A stretch of 64,000 nucleotides of DNA, from positions 868,001 to 932,000 of the forward strand of contig NZ_QUOV01000001.1 of assembly GCF_003390395.1 (NCBI RefSeq), written 5' to 3'. The translations under genes and the position numbers were made by a program. Numbering within the stretch: position 1 is the first letter of the stretch; each line of letters opens with the position of its first letter. This document shows positions 56,234 to 64,000 of this stretch, in pieces. The DNA comes from Thalassotalea euphylliae (lineage in GTDB: Bacteria > Pseudomonadota > Gammaproteobacteria > Enterobacterales > Alteromonadaceae). The notes beneath the pieces are model-generated. The model did not search any database. It was not told where the DNA came from and saw nothing but the letters and a program-made list of their open reading frames with translations.

Positions 56234-56986
56234 ATGAGAATACTACTGAGCAATGATGATGGCGTGCATGCACTAGGCATCAAAGTCTTGTATGAAGAAC
56301 TGTCTAAATTCGCTGACGTCACTTTAGTTGCTCCTGATCGCAATTGCAGTGGTGCAAGTAACTCATTAACTTTGCTTAACCCTTTACGTGCTCAAACCTT
56401 AGATAACGGCTTTATCTCGGTAAACGGCACGCCTACTGATTCTGTTCATTTAGCGATAAGCCAGCTAATGGACCCGTTACCTGACTTAGTGGTTGCAGGC
56501 ATTAATAATGGCGCAAATTTAGGTGACGATACCTTGTACTCAGGTACCGTGGCTGCAGCAACCGAAGGTCGTCATATGGGCTTACCTGCAGTTGCAGTCT
56601 CATTAGTCGGGAAAGGTGAAAATCATTACCAAACTGCTGCGGTTATCGCGGCAAACATAATCAAGCGATTAAAGGCACACCCATTACCTTCCGATCAAAT
56701 TTTAAATGTTAACGTACCAGATATTCCACTTGAGGAAGTAGCTGGAATTAAAGTGACACGTCTTGGCCATAGACATAAAGCAGAAACCATGAAGGGCATG
56801 GCTGACCCTTGGGGGCGCACTATTTATTGGTATGGCTCACTGGGTAAAGAGCTTGACGCTGGCGCAGGAACAGACTTTAATGCGGTAGCCAATAATTATG
56901 CATCAGTCACACCTTTGACTGTTGATATGACGGCTTATAAAAGCATGGAACAAATGACTGAGTGGATGAGTGAAGTAACAATATGA
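56234..56986 (+). CDS. surE: 5'/3'-nucleotidase SurE
   Basis: SurE is a stationary-phase survival phosphatase acting on nucleoside monophosphates. The metal-binding N-terminus [16 protein letters not shown] is intact, with [14 protein letters not shown] near 35, and [21 protein letters not shown] near 92. An AAGGAAG lies before the ATG. Its stop overlaps the pcm start by four bases. Confidence 0.96.
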   Translation: MRILLSNDDGVHALGIKVLYEELSKFADVTLVAPDRNCSGASNSLTLLNPLRAQTLDNGFISVNGTPTDSVHLAISQLMDPLPDLVVAGINNGANLGDDTLYSGTVAAATEGRHMGLPAVAVSLVGKGENHYQTAAVIAANIIKRLKAHPLPSDQILNVNVPDIPLEEVAGIKVTRLGHRHKAETMKGMADPWGRTIYWYGSLGKELDAGAGTDFNAVANNYASVTPLTVDMTAYKSMEQMTEWMSEVTI

Positions 56987-57645
56987 ATGTCAATGTAGGT
57001 CGCAGTATTGGCGGGAAGTCGAGTCGCAGTGGGGAAATATTGGCACAAAAGCTTGCCAATGAAGGCATCAGTGATCAACGTGTATTACGTGCTATTGCAC
57101 AATCGCCTCGGCACATATTCGTACCAGAGATTTTAGCGCACAAGGCATATGACAATACCGCTTTGCCAATTGGGCAAGGACAAACTATTTCCCAGCCCTA
57201 TATTGTCGCGAAAATGTCAGAATTAATTTTGGCTGATGGTATACCTGAAAATGTTTTGGAAATAGGCACTGGCTCAGGTTATCAAACTTCCATTCTTGCG
57301 CAATTAGTTACTAAGGTCTTTTCTGTTGAACGAATTAAAGCATTGCAATGGCAAGCCAAACGTCGACTAAGAGCCATGGATTTACACAATGTTTCGATGA
57401 AACACGGTGACGGCTGGCAGGGTTGGCAAAGCAAAGGCCCTTTTCAAGCGATTATTGTTACCGCAGCGCCAAGCAGCGTTCCAGAGGCTCTGTTAACACA
57501 GCTAGCGGATGGTGGTCGACTTGTAATTCCAGTTGGCGAACAATCGCAAGTGCTTAAATTGATTACCCGCGATGGGGATAATTTCCATGAGCAGCAAATT
57601 GAAATGGTGCGTTTTGTACCGCTTGTGCCAGGAGATTTACTGTGA
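56983..57645 (+). CDS. pcm: Protein-L-isoaspartate O-methyltransferase
   Basis: Pcm repairs isoaspartyl residues in aged proteins. The SAM-binding motif [18 protein letters not shown] lies near 86, with [14 protein letters not shown] near 60 and the C-terminal LVPVGE-like segment [12 protein letters not shown] near 180. It has 220 residues (E. coli 208) and overlaps both neighbours by four bases, as in the surE-pcm-nlpD-rpoS block of other gammaproteobacteria. Confidence 0.96.
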   Translation: MNVNVGRSIGGKSSRSGEILAQKLANEGISDQRVLRAIAQSPRHIFVPEILAHKAYDNTALPIGQGQTISQPYIVAKMSELILADGIPENVLEIGTGSGYQTSILAQLVTKVFSVERIKALQWQAKRRLRAMDLHNVSMKHGDGWQGWQSKGPFQAIIVTAAPSSVPEALLTQLADGGRLVIPVGEQSQVLKLITRDGDNFHEQQIEMVRFVPLVPGDLL

Positions 57646-58223
57646 AGATATTTTCTGCGTTATATGAATGGACACTTAAATGGGCCGAGCACAAGTTAGC
57701 GCCTAGAGTACTTGCCATACTCACTTTTGCTGAATCAGTGTTTTTTCCCATTCCTCCCGATGTATTACTGGCGCCTATGGTACTCGCTAAGCCGAAAAAA
57801 GCATGGGTTTATGCAACTTTAACCACAACTGCTTCTGTTGTGGGTGGCGTTGTGGGGTACCTACTGGGCTATTTTATGTTTGATGCATGGATTCAGCCGA
57901 TTATTACTGAGGTAGGCTATCAAGATAAAATGGACAACGCCATGGCTTGGTTCGAGCAATGGGGCGTTTGGGTTGTCTTTCTTGCCGGTTTTACACCTAT
58001 TCCTTATAAAGTGTTTACCTTAAGCGCCGGTGTTTTACAGATGCTCTTTTTACCGTTTTTAATTGCCTCATTTATTGGTCGAGGTATGCGCTTTTTCTTA
58101 GTTGCGGGCTTGATCCAGTGGGGCGGTGAAAAAATGGAACAAAAGCTTCGCCAGTGGGTTGATGTGATTGGCTGGAGCGTTGTTGCAATTATTGCGATAG
58201 CCTATGTAGTATACGTAGCATAA
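57642..58223 (+). CDS. yqaA: YqaA family membrane protein (DedA-like)
   Basis: A 193-residue inner-membrane protein of the YqaA branch of the DedA/VTT superfamily. It contains [20 protein letters not shown] (about 26-45), the [14 protein letters not shown] glycine helix and [18 protein letters not shown] (about 112-129), the conserved loop. About four or five membrane helices. Transport of lipids is the inferred role for the superfamily. It is inserted between pcm and nlpD and overlaps pcm by four bases. Confidence 0.88.
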   Translation: MKIFSALYEWTLKWAEHKLAPRVLAILTFAESVFFPIPPDVLLAPMVLAKPKKAWVYATLTTTASVVGGVVGYLLGYFMFDAWIQPIITEVGYQDKMDNAMAWFEQWGVWVVFLAGFTPIPYKVFTLSAGVLQMLFLPFLIASFIGRGMRFFLVAGLIQWGGEKMEQKLRQWVDVIGWSVVAIIAIAYVVYVA

Positions 58224-58273
58224 ATATGCACCTTTAGACTCAGTTTTATTTGATTTGTACGTAAAATTACAGG

Positions 58274-59113
58274 ATGTTTAGCCGTCACCTTTTTCTAATT
58301 ATTGTTAGCCTTTTGGTGCTTTCTGCCTGTAGCACTAGAAACACGCCTGCGCCAGTAGTCGAGTCGCGCTCTACTGTTTCTGTGCAAACACAAACACCCG
58401 CGAGCATTAAAAGTTCATCCTATACCGTAAGAAAAGGTGAAACCCTTTACTCCATTGCTTGGCGTGCGAATAGCGACGTTAGAACCATCGCTAAACTAAA
58501 CCGTTTGTTACCTCCTTATCGTATATTTCCTGGTCAAAAACTTAAAATTAGTGGAAATTCAAGCAAGCCCAGTAGGAATAAGAGCTCGGCAAATAATTCG
58601 ACTAAAAGCTCTGGTACTACCACCAATAAAGCGCCTAAAAAAGCTATTGCAACGACCAAAAAGCAGGAGTATGGTAAAGCTGCAAGTGGGCAAAAAATAA
58701 GCAAAAAGCCTGCTGCAACGGCTAGTAACTTTTCGCAGAAAATCCGGCGTTGGTTATGGCCTGCTAAAGGAAAAGTCATCGCGACTTTTTCAACCGCAGC
58801 GCAAGGAAACAAAGGGATTGATATTGCTGGCAAGCGTGGCGATCGAATCACAGCAGCAGCTGATGGTAAGGTGGTTTATGCGGGTAGTGCATTAAGAGGC
58901 TACGGTAAGCTCATCATTGTTAAACACAACGACGACTACTTGAGTGCTTATGCACATAATGACGAGCTGTTGGTAAAAGAGCAGCAATCAGTTAAAGCTG
59001 GTGATGTAATAGCTAAGATGGGTGACACAGACGCGCAAAGAGTCATGCTTCATTTTGAAGTTCGCTTTCGTGGAAAATCAGTGAATCCTATGAAGTACTT
59101 ACCTAAACGATAG
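58274..59113 (+). CDS. nlpD: Lipoprotein NlpD (amidase activator)
   Basis: NlpD activates the amidase AmiC during septum splitting. It has a lipobox LSAC (Cys19), a LysM domain at about 50-93 (YTVRKGETLYSIAWRANSDV), a Ser/Lys/Thr-rich linker and a degenerate M23 (LytM) domain from about 165. The zinc ligands are not conserved (KGIDIAGKRGDRI, LHFEVRFRGKSVNP), as in E. coli NlpD. The rpoS promoter usually lies inside nlpD; I did not pin it down. Confidence 0.95.
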   Translation: MFSRHLFLIIVSLLVLSACSTRNTPAPVVESRSTVSVQTQTPASIKSSSYTVRKGETLYSIAWRANSDVRTIAKLNRLLPPYRIFPGQKLKISGNSSKPSRNKSSANNSTKSSGTTTNKAPKKAIATTKKQEYGKAASGQKISKKPAATASNFSQKIRRWLWPAKGKVIATFSTAAQGNKGIDIAGKRGDRITAAADGKVVYAGSALRGYGKLIIVKHNDDYLSAYAHNDELLVKEQQSVKAGDVIAKMGDTDAQRVMLHFEVRFRGKSVNPMKYLPKR

Positions 59114-59188
59114 CGTTATAAAAAGAATAAAAATGGAGATAACTTGAATAATTAATACTTAACTTTGCTAGTTGATGGGAGAAGTAAT

Positions 59189-60115
59189 ATGGGCTTAGAA
59201 AAAGAAATCGACGCAATAAATGTTGAACAAAGCACAGTTGATACGGAACCTTCAGTTAAAACTCAGGAAGAGGTCTCTGCAAGCCTAGATGCAACGCAGT
59301 TATACTTGAGTGAGATTGGTTTTTCACCTTTGCTCTCTGCCGAAGAAGAAGTCTACTTTTCGCGTTTATCGCTAAAAGGCGACGAGAAGGCACGAAAGCG
59401 TATGATAGAAAGTAACCTTCGATTAGTAGTTAAGATAGCTCGGCGATATAACAATCGCGGCCTACCATTGTTAGACCTGATAGAAGAAGGCAATTTAGGT
59501 TTAATTCGCGCAGTTGAGAAATTTGATCCAGAGCGCGGCTTTAGATTTTCAACTTATGCTACTTGGTGGATACGTCAAACCATTGAACGTGCCATCATGA
59601 ATCAAACCAGAACCATCCGTTTACCCATTCATGTCGTTAAAGAGCTCAACATCTACTTGCGTGCTGCCCGTGAGTTAGTGCAAAAACTAGATCATGAACC
59701 TACGGCAGAAGATATTGCTAAAGAGCTCGATAAGCCAGTTGCTGACGTGAGCAAAATGCTTCGCTTAAATGAACGCATTACCTCAGTAGATACACCGTTT
59801 GGTGGCGACTCTGATAAAGCCTTGCTCGATGTTATCCCAGACGAGAAAGGTGCGGGGCCAGAGCGTGATTTGCAAAGTAACGATCTTAACAACAATATTA
59901 TCGAATGGTTAGGTGAGCTTAACAGCAAACAGCGCGAGGTACTTGCGCGGCGTTTCGGCCTTATGGGCTATGAAGCGGCAACCTTAGAAGATGTTGGTAC
60001 TGAAATTGGGTTGACCCGTGAACGCGTTCGCCAAATTCAAGTAGAAGCGCTTAAACGCCTGCGTGATATTCTGAGCCAGCAAAACTTATCAATTGAAGCA
60101 ATCTTTCAAGATTAG
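59189..60115 (+). CDS. rpoS: RNA polymerase sigma factor RpoS
   Basis: RpoS is the stationary-phase and general stress sigma factor. Region 1.2 ([21 protein letters not shown]), region 2 ([40 protein letters not shown], with [17 protein letters not shown]), region 3 and region 4 ([27 protein letters not shown]) are all present. The ATG at 59189 follows GGGAGAAG and gives 308 residues (E. coli 330). A TTG at 59165 is less likely. A terminator follows. Confidence 0.96.
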   Translation: MGLEKEIDAINVEQSTVDTEPSVKTQEEVSASLDATQLYLSEIGFSPLLSAEEEVYFSRLSLKGDEKARKRMIESNLRLVVKIARRYNNRGLPLLDLIEEGNLGLIRAVEKFDPERGFRFSTYATWWIRQTIERAIMNQTRTIRLPIHVVKELNIYLRAARELVQKLDHEPTAEDIAKELDKPVADVSKMLRLNERITSVDTPFGGDSDKALLDVIPDEKGAGPERDLQSNDLNNNIIEWLGELNSKQREVLARRFGLMGYEAATLEDVGTEIGLTRERVRQIQVEALKRLRDILSQQNLSIEAIFQD

Positions 60116-60198
60116 CAGGTGATAACAAGCTTTTTCAAATATTCGTTCCCAGAATACGAACACAAAGTAGTATAAAGAAAGTAGCAAGAAGAAAGTAA

Positions 60199-60231
60199 TA
60201 AAAAGCCAACTTAATCCAAGTTGGCTTTTTT
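60199..60231 (+). terminator. Terminator after rpoS
   Basis: AAAAAGCCAACTT pairs with AAGTTGGCTTTTT around a short loop and is followed by T. It lies about 85 bases after the rpoS stop. Confidence 0.88.
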
Positions 60232-60327
60232 CGTTGCTAAGAGTGTTACTGTAGCGATTAGTGGCTCTAGGTGCTTAACTGAGTCTATATGTATAGTACT
60301 ATCTATATTGAGGTTAAATAGTTAATA

Positions 60328-60969
60328 CTAAAAACCGTCATCACCAAGCCATAAATAACCAAACAATAAAAATGAGCTTAACCAAAGTGCGATTGGAATC
60401 CAGCTTGAGCGGAATCTTAGTTGAGTCGAGTGACTATGATGAGAGTAGCCAGTAATAATCGTCTTAATAACGTTATCTCCGCGCCAACTATGCACTAGTG
60501 CTGCGACTATATGTATTGCAATTAAACCAAGCAGAACATCAAAGTTACTATTGTGCAAACTATCCAGCGTTTCTGATAGCGAGTCACTCACATTATAGAT
60601 AAGTGGCCCTTCTGCCAGTACATCATCCGTAGCGAACAAGCCTGAGATAAGCTGCACCCCAAGGCTAAGCAGCAGTGCAATTATCATATAGGCGGCCAAT
60701 GGGTTATGGCCAGGGAAAGCTTGGTGAGGTTTGGCTAACCAGCGCAAGGCGTTTACTGGGGATGCAAGAAAATAGCTAAACCGTGAGGTTTGACTGCCGA
60801 AAACTCCCCAGAATAGACGACTTATCCATAAAGCCAGCATGGTATAACCGCAGATAAAATGTAGATCAAAATCACCTTGCTCACCTGAATACCAAAGCAA
60901 AGCCAACAAAATCAGTTGGCTCATATGATAGATGCGGGTGAAATTATCCCAGACTTTAAATTTCGTCAT
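60328..60969 (-). CDS. Cytochrome b561-type membrane protein
   Basis: This 213-residue protein is a membrane diheme cytochrome b of the b561/Ni-hydrogenase-b family (COG3658-like). It starts KVWDNFTRIYHMSQ (His15), has a second His in DFDLHFICGYTML (His37) and a His pair in LLGLIAIHIVAALVHSW, which are plausible heme ligands in four helices. It lies downstream of a cytochrome b562-like gene in the same direction (37 bases apart), suggesting electron transfer between the two. Confidence 0.82.
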   Translation of the reverse strand: MTKFKVWDNFTRIYHMSQLILLALLWYSGEQGDFDLHFICGYTMLALWISRLFWGVFGSQTSRFSYFLASPVNALRWLAKPHQAFPGHNPLAAYMIIALLLSLGVQLISGLFATDDVLAEGPLIYNVSDSLSETLDSLHNSNFDVLLGLIAIHIVAALVHSWRGDNVIKTIITGYSHHSHSTQLRFRSSWIPIALWLSSFLLFGYLWLGDDGF

Positions 60970-61006
60970 TACTACAATTAAATAATTTTACGAATTGGTT
61001 ACGCAA

Positions 61007-61438
61007 CTAATCGTCACAATCCATTTTGAAGGCTTTATGGCCTTTTTTGCTGGCCTTACCAATTTTGCCTAACGCTGATTTAATCGCAGGCAAGTCTTTT
61101 GCTTGAGCTAACTCAGATACGGCGGACTTCAGATATTCCATGCCTTTTTGGTACTTCTTAAAATCAGCTTGTTGTTCAGCAGTCAATGTCTTTTGGTCGC
61201 TAATTGCCAATGGCACAAGATCGGTTGACTGATTTACAGCGGTCATCAACTCATTAGCAATCATTGAAACTTTTTCAATATCACCAGATTTCACTGCTTT
61301 TTTAACTGCTTTCATGCTGCCTTTCATATCACCCATTAAGTCAGCTAATTCAGTTTTTCCACACATTGGGTGGCTGGCAAAGCTTGGAGCGGAGAAAGCG
61401 AGCGCTGACAATACAACAGGAACGATCATTTTTTTCAT
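61007..61438 (-). CDS. Cytochrome b562-like secreted protein
   Basis: This 143-residue protein has a signal peptide cut after about residue 21 (SAPSFA) and a helical mature part. The pattern ELADLMGDMKGSMKAVKKAV near the start, with Met35 or Met38, and KKGHKAFK near the end (His134), fits the Met/His heme ligation of cytochrome b562 (CybC). Cys26 and Cys141 sit at opposite ends and could form a disulfide or thioether, which b562 lacks. It would be a periplasmic electron carrier or simply a helical-bundle relative without heme. Confidence 0.7.
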   Translation of the reverse strand: MKKMIVPVVLSALAFSAPSFASHPMCGKTELADLMGDMKGSMKAVKKAVKSGDIEKVSMIANELMTAVNQSTDLVPLAISDQKTLTAEQQADFKKYQKGMEYLKSAVSELAQAKDLPAIKSALGKIGKASKKGHKAFKMDCDD

Positions 61439-61826
61439 AGTAAGCCCTTTATATTATTAGATATTTTAATTACGAAATGATTAGAAAGCTTTGATTAGCT
61501 GGTAAGATACTAAAAACACGATGCTTTGTAAGCAAATAAATGTCAGTTTACCTACTACAAAAAATGTCATAGAAGTGTATTAATAGTGACATTAAATGGC
61601 TTTACTACTGTCATAAACGAGTAAGCACGACTAATTCGCAATTCTGGTAAACCAGCTTACAGGCTGCTATTTCAATGGTTTTCTTAGCTTTTTGTCATTT
61701 CTCTGTAACTTTTTGTCAATAAAAAGTACATATTTCCAAAACATTTCTGTCATTTTTGCCTCGTACGATTAGCCGCAATTCTAAATACATGATGTACACA
61801 CTAATTTCTGCGGAGCAGGTAACAAA
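61439..61826. other. Intergenic region with Pho-box-like repeats
   Basis: The divergent promoters of the cytochrome pair and the repeat lipoprotein lie here. The PhoB-like triple repeat at 61692-61720 and isolated CTGTCAT half-sites at 61608-61614 and 61747-61753 are the only motifs I recognise. No gene is supported. Confidence 0.5.
61692..61720 (+). promoter_or_regulatory. Candidate PhoB box upstream of the repeat lipoprotein
   Basis: Three direct half-sites, TTGTCAT, CTGTAAC and TGTCAAT, are spaced by exactly four bases each, matching the 7-4-7 geometry of PhoB boxes (consensus CTGTCAT-N4-CTGTCAC). The site lies 107 bases before the ATG. The second and third half-sites are degenerate. Confidence 0.55.
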
Positions 61827-64000
61827 ATGCAATCAACAAACCTATTTAAAACTAAGCTTTTTAAGATAAGTGCAGTTTCAGCTGCCTTGGTACTAGCCGG
61901 TTGTGGCGGTGATATTGAACTTTCTTCAAATGTTGATAACTCAGTAGGTGACACTAACATCACCAATCCAGCACCAACTAACCCAGACACTGGCGTTGAT
62001 TTACCGGGTATCCCTTCTTCTTCATTGTCAGCTGAAGTAAGTGCAGCGGTAGGTTTTGACGTGCAAGTACAAGTGATCGATGGTCAAGTGTCTGAAAATA
62101 CGACTCTAGCTAAATCAGATGGCAGCAAGCCAGTATTTTACGCCATTAGTGGTGCATTAGAAGTTGAAGCAGGCGCAACCTTAACGATTGAAGAAGGTAC
62201 AGTATTATTTGGTCAATCAGGTAACGATTACGTTGTTGTTCATCGTGATGCACAAATCATGGCAGAAGGTACGCGCCAAGAACCGATTATCTTCACTTCT
62301 TTACAAGATGTTAAAGGTGAAGAAGCTACTGCTGGCCAATGGGGCGGTATTGTTATTCTAGGTAATGCGCCATCTAACAAGTGTCCTTCAGACGGTTCTG
62401 ACTGTGCTCTGCAAGTTGAAGGTGTTGCTGAGGGTGCAGTATTTGGCGGGGCTAATACAAGTGAAAACTGGGAAGATAATTCAGGTGTACTTAAGTACGT
62501 TGTTGTTAAGTTCGCTGGTTTTGAAATTGCACCTGATAACGAGCTAAATGGTGTGACATTCGGTGGTGTTGGTTCAGGTACTACCGTTGATTTCTTACAA
62601 GTTCACGCGAATGCAGATGACGGTGTTGAGTTTTTCGGTGGTGCGGTAGATGTTAAACACTTAGTGTTAACCGGTAACCGCGACGACAGCATCGACTGGG
62701 ATAACGGTTTCCGTGGTCGCATGCAGCACATTTTCGTACAGCACGCAGCGAATGCAGGCGAAGCTAACCGCGCAATCGAAGCAGATAACGACGGTTCAAC
62801 GCCAGACAAAGAGCCAATGTCTAACCCAACTATTGCTAACATGACAATTATGGGTAACAACTTCGACACGGCTGATAAAGATTCTGAAGGTATCTACTTA
62901 CGCGAAGGTACTTCAGCAAAAATTTACAACGCAGTAGTAACTGGCTCGTCTGAGATGGGTGAGTGTTTAGAATTTGAAGCAGGTCAAACTGTGACTAATG
63001 CCGAGTCTGGTGCCATTGTCATGCAAAACAGCACCATGGCATGTACCAACGGCGAAAACTTCAAAAACGCAGGTGATTTTGATTTAGCTGCTTGGTTTAC
63101 CGCAGAGTCTTCAAACGCTGTAAGTTCGTCAATTTTAGTTGATGAAAACGGTGTACCTAGTGCGCAATCGCCACTGTTAGGTGCCGGTCAAGATCCAGCA
63201 GCAATCGACACTTGGTTCGATTCAACGGATTACCAAGGTGCATTTGACGGCACAAATGATTGGCGTCAAGGTTGGGCATTCGGTTTTGGCGGCGGTGAAA
63301 TTACTGCACCAGCTGAGCAAGAAGGTTGTCCAACAGGTACTACGGCTATTGCACCAGTTGCGGGTAACACAACCTGTGAAATTTCAGGCACTATCACCTC
63401 TGACTTAACGCTAACCTCTGGCAACCTATACGCATTAGACGGCCCGGTATTCGTTGGTAACGATAAAACTGATTCAGCAACCTTAACCATTGAAGCTGGT
63501 ACCACTATCTTCGGTCGCTCTGGTGGTGACTACATCGTGGTAAGCCGTGATTCAAAAATTGAAGCGCTAGGCTCAGCAGCGAATCCAATTACCTTTACTT
63601 CTAGCCAAGACGTTAATGGCGAAGCGACTGGTTCTGGCCAATGGGGCGGCATGGTTATCTTAGGTAACGCGCCTTCAAACAAATGTCCATCTGACGGTTC
63701 AGACTGTGCACTACAAGTGGAAGGTGTAGAAGAAGGTGCGGTATTCGGTGGTGCTGATACTGCTGAGAACTGGGAAGATAACTCAGGTACCTTACGCTAC
63801 GTTGTAGTTAAGCACGCTGGTTTTGAAATCGCGCCAGATAACGAGTTAAACGGTATCACTTTCGGCGGTGTTGGTTCAGGTACAACGGTTGAATACATCC
63901 AAGTACACGAAAACGCAGATGACGGTGTTGAGTTCTTCGGTGGTGCGGTTAACGCGAAATACGTAGTACTGACTTCTAACAAAGATGACTCTGTTGACTG
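61827..64000 (+). CDS. Lipoprotein with long internal repeats (C-terminus outside window)
   Basis: The frame is open from the ATG at 61827 to the end of the window, at least 724 residues, so the gene is partial. It starts MQSTNLFKTKLFKISAVSAA with a lipobox LAGC (Cys near 27). The rest is Gly/Asn/Asp-rich beta-rich sequence with a repeat period of 1302 bases (434 residues): GQWGGIVILGNAPSNKCPS recurs as GQWGGMVILGNAPSNKCPS, and FGGVGSGTTV recurs likewise. The phrase LEVEAGATLTIEEGTVLFG suggests a parallel beta-helix. It is probably surface-exposed. The function is unknown, although the PhoB-like site upstream suggests a link to phosphate. Confidence 0.8.
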   Translation, partial: MQSTNLFKTKLFKISAVSAALVLAGCGGDIELSSNVDNSVGDTNITNPAPTNPDTGVDLPGIPSSSLSAEVSAAVGFDVQVQVIDGQVSENTTLAKSDGSKPVFYAISGALEVEAGATLTIEEGTVLFGQSGNDYVVVHRDAQIMAEGTRQEPIIFTSLQDVKGEEATAGQWGGIVILGNAPSNKCPSDGSDCALQVEGVAEGAVFGGANTSENWEDNSGVLKYVVVKFAGFEIAPDNELNGVTFGGVGSGTTVDFLQVHANADDGVEFFGGAVDVKHLVLTGNRDDSIDWDNGFRGRMQHIFVQHAANAGEANRAIEADNDGSTPDKEPMSNPTIANMTIMGNNFDTADKDSEGIYLREGTSAKIYNAVVTGSSEMGECLEFEAGQTVTNAESGAIVMQNSTMACTNGENFKNAGDFDLAAWFTAESSNAVSSSILVDENGVPSAQSPLLGAGQDPAAIDTWFDSTDYQGAFDGTNDWRQGWAFGFGGGEITAPAEQEGCPTGTTAIAPVAGNTTCEISGTITSDLTLTSGNLYALDGPVFVGNDKTDSATLTIEAGTTIFGRSGGDYIVVSRDSKIEALGSAANPITFTSSQDVNGEATGSGQWGGMVILGNAPSNKCPSDGSDCALQVEGVEEGAVFGGADTAENWEDNSGTLRYVVVKHAGFEIAPDNELNGITFGGVGSGTTVEYIQVHENADDGVEFFGGAVNAKYVVLTSNKDDSVD

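Overview
The window reads as a chromosomal segment of a marine gammaproteobacterium of the order Alteromonadales, most like Colwelliaceae (Colwellia or Thalassotalea). This is inferred from gene order and protein families, not from a search. The supporting signs are the conserved block ndk-rlmN-pilW-rodZ-ispG-hisS-yfgM-bamB-der, the block ftsB-ispD-ispF-truD-surE-pcm-yqaA-nlpD-rpoS, rmf, maoP, and small families (DUF3718, DUF3081, DUF2189, DUF3429, DUF2164) that I associate with this order. Almost everything is core chromosome. I saw no insertion sequence, prophage, CRISPR array, rRNA or tRNA.

Positions 1-9.7 kb: maoP and rmf flank an AT-rich intergenic region. Then comes a tightly packed minus-strand molybdenum operon, moaA-mobA-moaB-moaC-moaD-moaE-modA-modB-modC-moeB. 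A strong candidate Moco riboswitch sits directly before moaA, so cofactor synthesis and molybdate import appear to share one control point. moeA is divergent. Positions 9.7-14.3 kb: a DUF3718 secreted protein, an SOS pair (LexA box, yebG, ygjP-like metalloprotease), and an operon of a receiver protein, a CheC-like phosphatase and a PAS-GGDEF diguanylate cyclase. Positions 14.3-19.4 kb: the threonine operon thrL-thrA-thrB-thrC with a complete attenuator.

Positions 19.4-34 kb: single genes, including acetyltransferases, an FAD oxidoreductase, a large Ig-like lipoprotein, a 2-hydroxyacid dehydrogenase, an M3 peptidase lipoprotein, small membrane proteins, an orphan iscX and the malic enzyme maeA. 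Positions 34-45 kb: the ndk-to-der block, in which PilW carries an unusual C-terminal LysM domain. Positions 45-51 kb: a PilZ protein, xseA, guaB and guaA. Positions 51-53.5 kb: a YtrA-type GntR repressor with two membrane proteins and a clear operator-like palindrome, then an unrecognised protein. Positions 53.5-60.2 kb: the ftsB-to-rpoS block. Positions 60.3-64 kb: a cytochrome b561/b562-like pair and the start of a repeat-containing lipoprotein that runs off the window and has a PhoB-box-like triple repeat upstream.

The least expected signal is a pair of intergenic palindromic elements, one after ndk (about 34750-34867) and one between guaB and guaA (about 49201-49333). They share short core sequences at nearly equal spacing, while their stems differ in sequence but stay complementary. 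This looks like a dispersed structured element.
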